Shown one piece after another: positions 31,490-41,683 of a stretch of DNA of 64,000 nt. The stretch is from Pyropia haitanensis. Lineage: Eukaryota; Rhodophyta; Bangiophyceae; Bangiales; Bangiaceae. The notes under the pieces were generated by a model. It was not told where the DNA came from. It made no database searches and saw only the letters and a program-made list of their open reading frames with translations. How positions within the stretch are numbered: the stretch's first letter is position 1; the number at the start of each line of letters is the position of its first letter. Where the stretch lies: assembly GCA_008729055.1 (NCBI GenBank), contig SDUX01000006.1:1125501-1189500 (forward strand), read 5' to 3'. Made by a program: the position numbers and the translations under genes.

Positions 31490-34241
31490 GGCGGCCGCCG
31501 CCGCTGCTCCGGCCGCGGCGGCGGGCGCCGCCAATGGGACCGCCGCCGCGGGCGCGGCGGCCGCCCCCGCCGGCGGTGCGGCCGGCACGGCCGCCCCCCC
31601 CCCCCGCCGCCGCCGCCGGCCGCCGACCGCCACCACCGCGCGCGCGGCCGCCGGCGGCGCCACCGCCGGCGTGCGCGCCCCCCAGACGCCACCCGCCTGG
31701 GCGTTGCGGACGTGGACGCTGCCGCCGCGCAGCGGCGGTACGCGGCGGCCGCGGCGGCCACGGCCGATCGTCAGGGGGTGGCGTCGGCAGAGGAGGCGGC
31801 CGCCGCCACGCGGCCGGCGCGGGTCGTCCCGTTTCCCGCCGACGCGGATGCCGACTATGGGGTGGCCGCCGCGGCGGGGGAGGCGGCCGCGGCGGCGGCC
31901 GCCGCAGCCGCGGCGGCGGCGCGGGTGGCCACGCCGGCGGCGGCGGCGGCCACCGCCGGTGCCGCGGGTGCCGCTGCCACCGCTGGTGCCGCCGCCACCG
32001 TCGCGGCGGCCGCTGCCGGCGGCGGCGGCTGGACGACCGCGCCGCCGGCGGGCGCCGCGGCGCGGCGGTACGGGCGGGCCACCCTCGACGCCGCCCTCTT
32101 CCTCGACCGCATGCGGCGGGATGTGGCGGACGTGGAGCGCGTCGGCGAGATGACGCCCCAGCGGTGGGCGGCGCTTCTCGCCGCCCCGTGGGGGCTGCCC
32201 GGCGCCCCCGCCGAGCCGCCGCCGCCGCCGCAGCAGCAGCCGCCGCCGCCGCCGCCACTCCCAGGGGGCACGGGCATCGGGGGGACACCCGCACCGGCGG
32301 CCGTGGGGGAGGTGGAGGGGGGCGAGGCGGCGGCCAAGGCGGCGGCCGCGGCGGCGGCCGCGGCGGCCGCGGCGGCCGCGGCCGCCGACGCTGCCGCCGT
32401 CGACGCGCTGACGCCGGCGCAGCTGGCGCGGCGGCGGGGCGTGGCGGTCGCGCCGCCGCCGGGGGCGCTCGCGGCCGGGCGGCCGCGGCGGCGGCGGGTC
32501 AATGCCGAGGCGGTGCGCGTGCCGCGGCCGCGGCGGCAGTGGCGGGGGGGGGAGGGGGGGGGGGGGCGCCGTGGCGCGCGGCGCCAGTGGCGGCCCGAAT
32601 GGTGTCGGCGGCCCTGCGGGGGGGGGGGGGGGGGGCGGGGCGGTGGCGGCCCGCCCAAGCGCCCCCGCACAGGGGGCCACCACGGCGGCGGCGGCGGCGG
32701 TGCGGGGCCGGCGTCACCGTCCCCATCGTCGACTTCCTCGTCCGCCGGCGCCACGTCCGACACCTCCTCCCGCTCGTCCGCGTCGTCGTGTCCGTCGTCG
32801 TGCTCGTGCGCAGGGGCGAGCAGCGGCCGGTGGGGCGGCGGGACAGAGGGGCGGCCGTGGTCGGGGGGGCTCCACGGGACGCTGGGGTGGCCATCGCTGC
32901 GGGATATCAGCCTGGGCGTGCCGCCGGCGGTGGCTGAGGAGAGGGCTGACCGCGGCGGCGGCGGTGGGGGTGCCGCCAGCCGCGCGGCCGCGGCGGGCGG
33001 CCGCAGCGGCGGCGCTGGTGGCGGTGGCGGCCGCGTGGCGGCGATGGCGGCCGGCAGCGGTGGCGGCGGCCGTGGCGGCGGCGGCGGTGCCGCCATGAAT
33101 GGCGCGACCGTCGCTGCGGCCGCGGCTACTGGTGCCACCACACCGGCGGCGGCCGCACGCACGGCGCCCCCTGTCCCCCGCCCGGCCGTCGCGCCCGCCC
33201 CCCCCTTGGCTGCTTTGACGCGTCGCTGCTGACGCGCCGGCTCCTCGAGGGCGACTTTGACAGCGACGGGAGCGAGGAGGAGGCGGCCGCGGCGTCGGCG
33301 GCGGGCACGCCCGCTGGTGCGGCGGGCCCGTCAGGTACGGCAGCTGGTGGCGGCGGCGGTGGCGGCGGTGCGGCCATGAATGTCCCGGCGGGCGCTGCGG
33401 CCGCGGCTGCTGGTGCCACCACTGGCGCGGCCGGGTCGTCAAGGGCGGCTGGCGGCGGCGGCAGCGGCGGCGACGGCGGCGGCGGCGGTGGCAACGGCGG
33501 CGGCGGTAGCGGCACGGCGGCGGCGGGCGGCTCGGCGGCGGCGGGCGGCGTGGCGCCCAGCGTGGACGCCCCTCCCCCTCGCCCCCCCCGCGCCCCCACC
33601 CCCTCCCCCCAGCTGGCGTGGGCACAGTCACAGGCGGTGGCGGCGGCGTTTTGCGGTGCTCCCTCCGCCGCCCCCCCGCCCCCCCTGCCCGTCGCCGCCG
33701 CCGACGCGGCGGCGGCCGCGGCGGCGGCCGCCGCCGCCGCCGCCGCGGCCGCGGCGGCGGCATCGCGCCGCGGCGGCGGCGGCGCGTGGGTGCCCGGCGA
33801 GGGCATCGAGGCGGGCTCCCGCGGCATGGGCAGCCGCCTCATGCGGCGGCATGGCTGGGCGGGCGGCGGGCTGGGCGCGGCCAACCAGGGGGAGGTGACG
33901 CCGGCGGGGGCGCTGCCCGAGCACTGCCGGCCGGTGCTGCTGCCGGCGGGGCTCGGCTCGCTCGGCCGTGCCGCGCTGGTGGGGGGGGGAGGGGGGGGGG
34001 TGCTGCCGCCGCTGCCGGCACAGGTGCCCCGGCTGGCGGCGGCCGCCGCCGCGGTCGCGCCGCCCGTGCGGCGGGCCAAGCGCCGCCGCGTGGCGTCGGC
34101 GTCTGCGCCGGCGTCGGCGTCAGCGTCGGCGTCAGCGTCGGCGGCGGCGGCGGCGGCGACGGCGGCGGCGGTGTCGACAGGCAAGGCCGCGGCGGGGGCG
34201 TCGGCGCCTCCCCCCGCCCCCACGCCCGACACCCGCCGCGC
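31275..34241 (+). CDS. G-patch domain protein, low-complexity, frame broken at homopolymers
   Basis: The ATG at 31275 (MSALASSASDAAGGAAGGKW) opens a long Ala/Pro/Gly-rich protein. Frame changes are needed at the C12 run 31594-31605 and the C8 run 33198-33205. Structured pieces are RATLDAALFLDRMRRDVADV with VGEMTPQRWAALLAAPWGLP (32080-32200), DALTPAQLARRRGVAVAPP (about 32405), and GCFDASLLTRRLLEGDFDSD then GSEEE (33208 onward). A G-patch follows at 33805-33990: GSRGMGSRLMRRHGWAGGGL, GAANQGEVTPAG, LLPAGLGSLGRAALV. G-patch proteins bind RNA or activate DEAH helicases in splicing and ribosome assembly. A basic RRAKRRR stretch (about 34072) may be a nuclear signal. The frame runs without a stop into the HAD-like region that follows, so the right border is arbitrary. 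Confidence 0.5.
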
Positions 34242-36119
34242 CGTCATCGTCGATGTGGACGTGCTCATTGCGGGCGGCGAGGCCCGCCGCGTCGCCGCCT
34301 TTGCCGCCGCCCTCCGCGCCTCCCCCCCCCCGGCGGCACCCCGGCGGCAGCGTTGGCAGCAACAGCGGCAACGGCCACAGCGGCGGCCGCGCTGGCCGCC
34401 GACACCCCAGCGCTGGCGGCGCTGGTGCGGGGCGTCACCGACGCCACCGCCGCGTCGCGCGTGTGGTCGCACGCCGCGGCGGCCGCCGCGGACGGCACGC
34501 TGCCGCCGGCCGCCGCGGCCGTCGCGGCGTGGCTCCCCGCCCTCGACGCGGCCTACGCGGCGCTGCCGCCGCCGACGCCGTCGGCGGCGCTGCTCGCCAA
34601 GCTCACCAGCCTCACCGACGTGGCCGCCCGGTCCGCCGCGGCGGTCGCCGCGGGCGGCGGCCGCCGCCGTGGCCACGCGGTGGCGGCGGCGGCCGCCGCC
34701 TCCGCCGCCGCCGCCGCCGCCCGCTCCCTCCGCATCGCGCTCGTGCACCGGGGCTCCCCGCGGCGGGCGGCGGCCGAGGTGGCGGCGCTACGGCTGGGCA
34801 CGCCCGCCCTCGGCGGCGCGTCCCTGACCGCCTACCTCGACGGCGGCCGCGGCGGTTGCCGCGGCGGGGCCGACGGCCGCGGCGGTGGCGGCGCGGCGGC
34901 GGCGGGCGGAGCGCCGCCCGCGGAACCCCCCTACGTCCCCGCCTACCGGGAGGTGCTGGCGCGGCTGGGCGTGCCGCCGCGGCAGGCGCTCTTCCTCACC
35001 ACCGCCGCGGCGTGCGTGCCGGCCGCAGCGGGGGTGGGCGGCCGGGGCACGCCCGCGGCGGTGGCGGCGGCGGCCGCCCTCGGCGGCCGGGCGGTGGTGG
35101 TCGTCGACGCGGCGGACTTTCCCGCGCACGCGACAAAGGCGGCGGCGGAGGCGGGCGCCGCCAAGGTGGCTGCCGCCGCCGCGGCGGCCGGCGCGGGCGC
35201 CACCGCAGCCGCCGCCGCGGCTGTTGCTGCCGACTGGGTCGTCTGGCGGCGGGACGCGGTCCGCGTTGTCCGTGGGCCGCTCGTGTCACGCCTGCCGCTC
35301 GTTCACCTGGTGGGCGTCGTTGCGCCGCCGCCGCCGCCGCCCCGCGCCGTTACCGTCGTTGGTGACGGCAGCAGCGGGGTGGGGGGGGAGTGGGGCGGTG
35401 GCGCCCGCCGGCAGGCAATGGTGGTGCTGCCCGCCGGCGCGGCGGGCGACTCTGCGGCGGGCGGCCCCGCGGCGACCGACCCGCCGTGGCTGCTCGTCCG
35501 CTACGCGGGGGGGGCGGTCGCGTGGGTGCCCGCCGCGGCGGTGGTCGACCCTCGGGGGGAGGGGGGGGTGGATGGTGCGACCGACGTACTCCCGCCAGCG
35601 CCAGTACCGGCGCCCGCTCCAGCACCGCCGTCGTCGCCGCCCGCACCGCCGCCGCCGCCGCCGCCGCCACCGCCACTGCCACCGCCGGCACCGCCGCCGC
35701 CGCCGCCACCGCTACCGGCATCGCCACCCGCCCCTGGAGCAGTGGTGCCGTCGGCAGCGGCGGGCGCCACAGCGGCGCTGGCAGCGGCAGCGCCCAAGCC
35801 AGGCGGCGTGTTGCCGTCGGTCGACACACCGCCCGTAGCTCCCCCCGCGGTGGCGGCGACAGCGGTAACAGGCGAAGCGGCGGCGGCGGAAGCGGCGGCG
35901 GCGGCGGTGGCTGCGGAGGCCGCGGCCGCGGCTGCCGCGACGGCGGGCGCGCCGGTCGACCCCGCCGCGGCGGCGGCGTGCCTCGTTGCCCCCCCGCCCG
36001 GCGGCGCCACCGCGGGCGGCGGCGACCGCTGGGGCCCCGGCTTGCCCTCCCCGCCGCCGCCCGCGTCGGCGAGCCGCGACGGCGACGCCTCCACCCCGTC
36101 CACCCCGTCCACCGAGTGA
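34229..36119 (+). CDS. HAD-like region resembling enolase-phosphatase E1, continuous with the G-patch frame
   Basis: In the same frame as the G-patch, TRRAVIVDVDVLIAGGEARR looks like HAD motif I. After a frame change at the C10 run 34322-34331 come a helical cap (SRVWSHAAAAAADGTLPPAA), LRIALVHRGSPRRAAAEVAA where HAD motif II (S/T) is expected, YREVLARLGVPPRQALFLTT and LGGRAVVVVDAADFP. Order and spacing recall enolase-phosphatase E1 (MtnC) of methionine salvage. However, motif I lacks the usual DxEGT and the Asp pair after LFLT is missing, so activity is doubtful. A second part (WVVWRRDAVRVVRGPLVSRL, WLLVRYAGGAVAWVPAAAVV) looks like small beta domains, then Pro- and Ala-rich tails to the stop at 36119. 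No ATG separates it from the G-patch, so it may be one fusion protein. Confidence 0.4.
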
Positions 36120-37413
36120 CGGCGGGCGGGCGGGAGGGGAGGCGTGTGCGGTGGGGTCGGCGGGAGGGAGGAGGTGGAAGGGCGGCGGTGGTGCGGGCTG
36201 ACCACCGGCCTCCACTGGTAGGTTGGTGGGGCAGGGTGGGGGGGGACCGCCGCGCGTACGCTGGGGGTGGGTCACCGCGTGGCGGCGTGCCGCGCGGCAC
36301 GGTCGACGGGTGCGGTCGCTGCCGCCGGCCTGACGCCGCCGGGGGCGTGGGGAATGGACGGGGGCTCTCACGGAAGAGGGCTCTCTCGACGCGACCGCCA
36401 CGGGCGCCGGCCATCCCCCCCCCCCCAGTCCCCCTCTCCCCGCCTCGCCCCCGAAAGAGGAAAGCAACCTGCGTCTGGTGGTGGTCGGGGCCCCAGCGAC
36501 ACGCACATGCCCCCCGCGGGTTGCCGCCCCCTCCCCCTGCGCCATCGTGGATGCCCGGCGTACGGAGAGCTCGCCCGCGTCGGCCGGCCGGCGCGACGTG
36601 ACGCGACTGCCGCGCCGCCACGCGCCTGCCCTCCCGGTAGGTTCCGTCGCCTCTCCCTGTTTGGGGTGCCCCGCCAGCTCTTTTCGCTTGCCGTTGTGCA
36701 GAGGCTCTGTGCGTCTGGGGAGATGGGTGTCACCGCCGCGGACCCCGCCTGCCGCCGTGACCGAGTGCGCCCGCCCCGTAGCGCGCCCTCTTTCACTCTG
36801 CTGTTCATCTTTGCCAAGCGCGCGCGTGATGGGCGTGGGCGGCGAGTCGCCCGGTCGCACAATTCGAAGATTGGAACGTCCCGCTTGATCCAGCATTACA
36901 CGCTGGGATCAAAACGTGTGCCGCGCTTGATCCGCCATCCTCGCGCCTCGCGCTCGCTGTCGACTGGAAACAAAAATACGAGTTCTCTCCCATTTAAGTC
37001 CACCCGTGCGAAACCCCGATGAAACCGCCGGCTCCGCCCATTCCCGTCAAAGGAGGATTGCCGCGGGCGGCCCGCCGGCGACTCCCGGAGGGCCTCGGAC
37101 GGGGCACAGGCATCATGCGCGCTGACGGCGCTCTGGGAGGGGGGGGGTTCCGTGCGGGGCGCTCTACAACGGCAGTGCCAGCCAGCCTCGCCGCCGTCGT
37201 CGTCGTCGCGGCTCGCGCCGCCAACCCACCGCCCACGACCCCCGGCCCCCTACCCGCCCCTCCACCCCGGCCGTTGCCCCCCTCCCCCCCCACCCCTCGG
37301 CAGCCCTTTACGCCCCCCCCCCCCCCCCCACCCGTCCCCCCCCTCGCGCACCCCCGCTCGCCGCGCACCGGTGGGGCTACTGCCGTTGCCGCCGCCGCCG
37401 CCGCCGACCCGCG
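36120..37413. other. Intergenic region 5' of PRMT1
   Basis: No frame with coding bias. GC drops at 36850-37020, where CATTTAAG near 36990 is a weak TATA-like candidate for PRMT1. C runs follow at 37312-37329. Confidence 0.45.
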
Positions 37414-37525
37414 ATGGCGTCGACGGGCGGCCGCACGTCCGCGTCCCGGGCGCCCGGCAGTGGCCACACGGGTGGCGGCCGCCGCGCAGACGGCGGTGGC
37501 TCGAGCGGCGGCGGCAGCAGTGGCA

Positions 37526-37584
<59 letters not shown>

Positions 37585-39660
37585 GGCCGCGGCGGCGGCG
37601 CGATGGACGCGACCGGCGCGGCGCCGGCGCTTGAGGTGAATGGGGGCCCGCCGAGCGAGACGGCGGCCAAGCTCAGCAAGATGCTGCCCGACGGGTGCTC
37701 CCCGGGCGTGATTGGCGAGTGTGACTACGACTCGACGTCGGCCGACTACTACTTCAACTCCTACGCCCACTTTGGCATGTATGTTGGGTTGCGCGGTCGT
37801 TGGGACGGGTGGCTTGTGGGGGAGGCGGGGGGCGAAGGTGTCGCCGTTTGAAGCGGGGGAGCCCCTGCACAGCGTGTGGCCCGACCGTGGGGAGCGCTTG
37901 GGGTGTGTGGGTATAGGGAGGTGCTCGGGGTGTGGGGGGGGGGGCGGGCTTGGGGTGGGAGGGGAGCGTCACGGTGGGCTGGAGACTAGGAGGCGTCTGC
38001 GGCGGCAGCGGCCGCCGCGGACGGCCGCGTCCCGCCGCTGTCGTGCACACGCGCTTCGGCACGGCGCCCCGCACCGACGCACCGGCTGACACGAATCGAT
38101 CACGGGTGGGTGTGTGCGGTTTTTGCATTCTGCTGCGCGCTGGCTTGTGGCTCTTTGTGTGCATGTGTGTGTGTGTGTGCGTGTGTGTGTACCGTGATGC
38201 CTTGCAGTCGTGCGTTTACTCTGAGGGCGCTCTCCTCCTGCCTCTGCGGAGAGGGGCCTTCTTCAGGTCTCACCCCGCATGCCAGGGCTGGTCCTCTGTG
38301 GCGAGGTGTGTGGGTGTGCGGAGGGCTGCCATGTTGCCTTCGGACTCGACACGGGGCTCTGGCGTACTGACACCCACTCTTGCGTACCGTGCGTTTGGTT
38401 CATGTGCTGTGGCTGCTGTTTCTGTTGCGCTGCGCCCCTTTATCCTTTGCCTTTGTCCCCGCACAGACGGTACGTTACTGGTGTCTTCTTTTTGGCATGG
38501 ACCTTGTCCAGTTTGGCGGCAACAGCTGTGCGCGCTGCACTGCTGCGGTGCTAGTCGTTCCGTCTTTGAGGTGGCGTGCCCTTCTGTGGGATGCACTTGC
38601 AGTGGTCTGTGTTCGCATACTGACGCGACAGTGCTTTTTCTTGTACGGGTCGACATGCTGTGAGCTGCTTGCCTTTTGATCTGTCGGCGCTATGGTCCGT
38701 TGTGGCTTGGTCTCCCTTTTGGTCCGCCACCCCACAGAGCAAATGCTTAAGGACCGCACCCGGACGCTGGCCTACATGCGCGCCATCATGGAGAACCCCC
38801 ACCTGTTTGCCGGCAAGACGGTGCTGGACGTGGGCTGCGGCACGGGCGTGCTGTCCATGTTTGCGTGCAAGGCGGGCGCCAAGAAGGTGTACGCAGTAGA
38901 ATGCTCCAAGATTGTGGACCAGGCGCGGGAAATCGTGAAGCGCAACCACTACGACGACGTGATTGACATCATTGAGGGCAAGATGGAGGAGGTGACGCTC
39001 CCAGGACCGGTGGACATCATCATCTCCGAGTGGATGGGTTACTTCCTGTTTTACGAGTCGATGCTCGATTCGGTGCTGTACGCGCGGGACAAGTGGCTGG
39101 CGCCGGGCGGTCTCATTTTCCCCGACAAGGCGACGCTCTACGTGTGTGCGATTGAGGACGCGGTGTACAAGAAGGACAAGATTGACTTTTGGGAGAACGT
39201 GTACGGCTTTGACATGAGCTGCATCAAGAACCTGGCGCTGACCGAGCCGCTTGTCGACGAGGTGGACGCGGAGCAGGTCATGTCGGACATTGTCCCGGTG
39301 CTGCAGGTTGACGTGGCGACGGTCACCAAGGAGCAGCTCTGCTTTGCGGCGCCCTTTACGCTCACCGCCGCGCGGTCCGACTTTGTGCACGCCATCGTCT
39401 CCTTCTTTGACGTCTCGTTCACCCACTGCCACAAGCCGGTGGTGCTGTCGACGGGACCCTACACGCACGCCACGCACTGGAAGCAGACGGTCCTGTACCT
39501 GGACCGGGCGCTGGCCATGGAGATGGGCGAGACCATGTCGGGCACGCTCGCGTGCCGGCCCAACTCGAAGAACCCGCGCGACCTGGACGTCGCGGCGTCG
39601 TACAACTTTGAGGGTCGCACCGGGACCTACTCCAACCTTCTTCGCTACCGGTTGAGGTAG
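37414..39660 (+). CDS. PRMT1: Protein arginine N-methyltransferase 1 (type I PRMT)
   Basis: Exon 1 starts at 37414 and the last exon (38738-39660) ends at the stop. The N-terminus has a Gly run encoded by CGG repeats, then SADYYFNSYAHFG, the conserved PRMT1 entry motif. The last exon has VLDVGCGTGVLSMFACKAGA (SAM motif I), SEWMGYFLFYESMLDSVLYA (double-E loop; both catalytic Glu present), FWENVYGFDMSCIK and ATHWKQTVLYL (THW loop), ending RYRLR. Type I PRMTs make asymmetric dimethylarginine on histone H4 and RNA-binding proteins in nucleus and cytoplasm. The exon junction is unresolved: donor GTATGT at 37789 and acceptor CACAG ending at 38737 do not keep the frame. A GCACAG|ACG|GTACGT cluster at 38461-38475 suggests a tiny internal exon. 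About 430 residues, longer than usual because of the Gly-rich leader. Confidence 0.9.
37527..37571. repeat. CGG trinucleotide run in PRMT1 exon 1
   Basis: About 15 uninterrupted units encode the poly-Gly stretch near residue 40-60 of PRMT1. Confidence 0.85.
38164..38190. repeat. TG dinucleotide repeat in a PRMT1 intron
   Basis: TGTGTG... with one C interruption, inside the intron interval 37789-38737. Confidence 0.85.
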
Positions 39661-40946
39661 GGGGGGGTCACGGCGAGGCAGGGGCGGGGGGGGGGGGGAG
39701 GGGGGAGCGCCGTATCGATGTGTACGTTGCGTGTCCCTGGTCAGAGGCGCGGTGGCCATATGACCGCGTGCGGGGGGGTGGGGGGTGGGGGAGGGGAGTA
39801 CGGGGATAGAGCCTCCCGACGTATGTTGGCCCCTCCTGGTGTGCCCGTTTTGGTGAGACTCCGCAGCGTCGCACGATGCTGCCCGGCGTCCGGTTGAGGA
39901 CCCGTGACGACGAGGCGGGGTTGCCGCTCGCGCTCTGGGGGCCGGCCGCCTGGCCCCCCCCCTGCCGCGTTTCTTTTTTCTGTCTACAGTCTGTTGGGTC
40001 GGCGCCGGTGGCGGCCACTGTTTTTCGACCCTCCTGTCTGCCCGGTGTGGGTGGGCGGTGTCCGCGTGACGGTGAGGCGGCCCAAGTGTGTGGCTATCCG
40101 ACGTGCCGCCACGCGGGCGTGGTGCCGCTTGGCGGTGGCTGACGGCTTTGCCATCGGGGGCCAACGGCGTCACCCCCTCCCGCCGTCTCTGTCCGCACCC
40201 GCGGCTGGGACCGTCGACGGCAGGGGGACCGGCCTGCCACTCTTGACACGACTGACTGCCGGTGCTGTGGGGGTGCGCACGCCGCCGGCCTAGCTCCGTC
40301 CTTTCCTCTGCTTCCACCATCCCCCGCGCGTGGCGCGCCGGGGGTACCCCGGCATACGTCCGACGGTGGCCATCTCTTCCCACGGCAGACCTGTTTGCTG
40401 TTCCTCGCCCGCAGGCGGCGGCGGGGCCATGGGCCGTGGGCGGCGTCCCCGCCGGTGGCAGGTACCATGCAGTGCGCTTTGTTGTTCTTGGTGGTGGAGG
40501 GGGTGGTGGCCGCGAGCACGCTCACCGCGCGGGGCGACCGCCCGCCCGAGGCAGCGCCTCGGCCTACCGCCCTCGCTGGTGAAGGGGGTGGGTGGCGTGC
40601 GAGGCGTCCGACGGGCGTGGCGGCTCCTTCCCACGCCCCCTCCCTCCCGGCTTTCGCCCTCCCTCGCTCGCCCTCCCGCCACCCCCCTCGTCCCCGCCTT
40701 TGCATCCCCCTCTACGCATCCCCGCCACGCCGCTCGTCCGTGACCCCGCCCGCGCATCGCTGACACCCGCCGTCAACCGTCGCGTCACTCCTGGCGCACT
40801 CAAGTCGCCCGGCGTCGGCGAGGTCCGTGCGGGGCGCTCCGCCTCCGCCCTCGCCAATGGCGCTTGTGGCGCGGCAGGTGCCTCCGACACCCGCCCCCCC
40901 CCGCACACGCACTCGTTCGGCCGCCCTCTCGCGGGGGATGCGCGAC
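39661..40946. other. Convergent intergenic region
   Basis: 3' flank of PRMT1 (G-rich, 39661-39710) and of the minus-strand hypothetical gene. No supported gene. Confidence 0.45.
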
Positions 40947-41187
40947 CTACGACGCCCACCCCGTGTCCAGCCCGTCGCTGCCCGCGTCGACCGCCCCGTC
41001 GCCCGCCACGGGCGGCGGCGGTGGCGGCGTGGCGGCCGGCCCAGACGGCAGCGCCGCCGCGCTGCCCTGCCCGCCCCATGACTGCACGCGGCGGCGGCGG
41101 CAGCGGCGGTTGCCGCCGCCGCCGCCGCCGCTGCTGCCGCCGTCGCTACCACCGCCACCACCGCCGCGGCTGCCGGCCCCACGGCCA

Positions 41188-41218
<31 letters not shown>

Positions 41219-41683
41219 AGCCGTCCGCGGTTGCGCCACCGCCCGCCCCCGTGGCGGTAATACGCCACGGCAGCGGCGGCGACGGCGGCAGTGCGGGCGG
41301 CTCGGCGGCGCCGCGCATGCCTCCGAGGAGCGCCAGCAGCGGCGCGCCACCCCCCTCCCCTGGGGAGAGCATCGCCGCCCCACACGGCACGCCCGTGGGC
41401 GGGGAGGGCGTGACGAGTGCGAGGACGGTCGAGACGGCTGCCGACGGGGCGGCGCCCTCCGAGTGGTGCCGCATCAGCCAGTCGTCGGGCGCCGAGTAGG
41501 GGTGCTCGCCGGGCGACGGCGGCGACCGGGGGGACCGGGGGGGGGGGCGCCCGCCGTAGGGGGGGACGCCTGCCCGCCGCCCCAGCGTAGCCGGCCGCCG
41601 GGCTCGTGCGGGAAGCCCACCACGTCCACCGCATCGTCGGGGACGGAGGTGGGGAGCATGACCGGGGAGCCTGGCTGTCGCAT
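40947..41683 (-). CDS. Hypothetical protein, frame broken once at a G run
   Basis: The ATG at 41683 opens MRQPGSPVMLPTSVPDDAVD then VVGFPHEPGGRLRWGGGQ. After the G11 run 41537-41547 the frame shifts to HPYSAPDDWLMRHHSEGAAP, SAAVSTVLALVTPS and GAAMLSPGEGGGAPLLALLG. Almost every codon in both parts ends in G or C, while the overlapping plus-strand frame is poorer, so the minus strand is chosen. The C-terminal third is Gly-rich, then Arg-rich (NRRCRRRR), and ends DAGSDGLDTGWAS. No family recognised. About 245 residues. Confidence 0.45.

Noticed and set aside
38551..40383. Minus-strand open frame of 610 codons
   Set aside because: It is antisense to the PRMT1 last exon and shows no domain.
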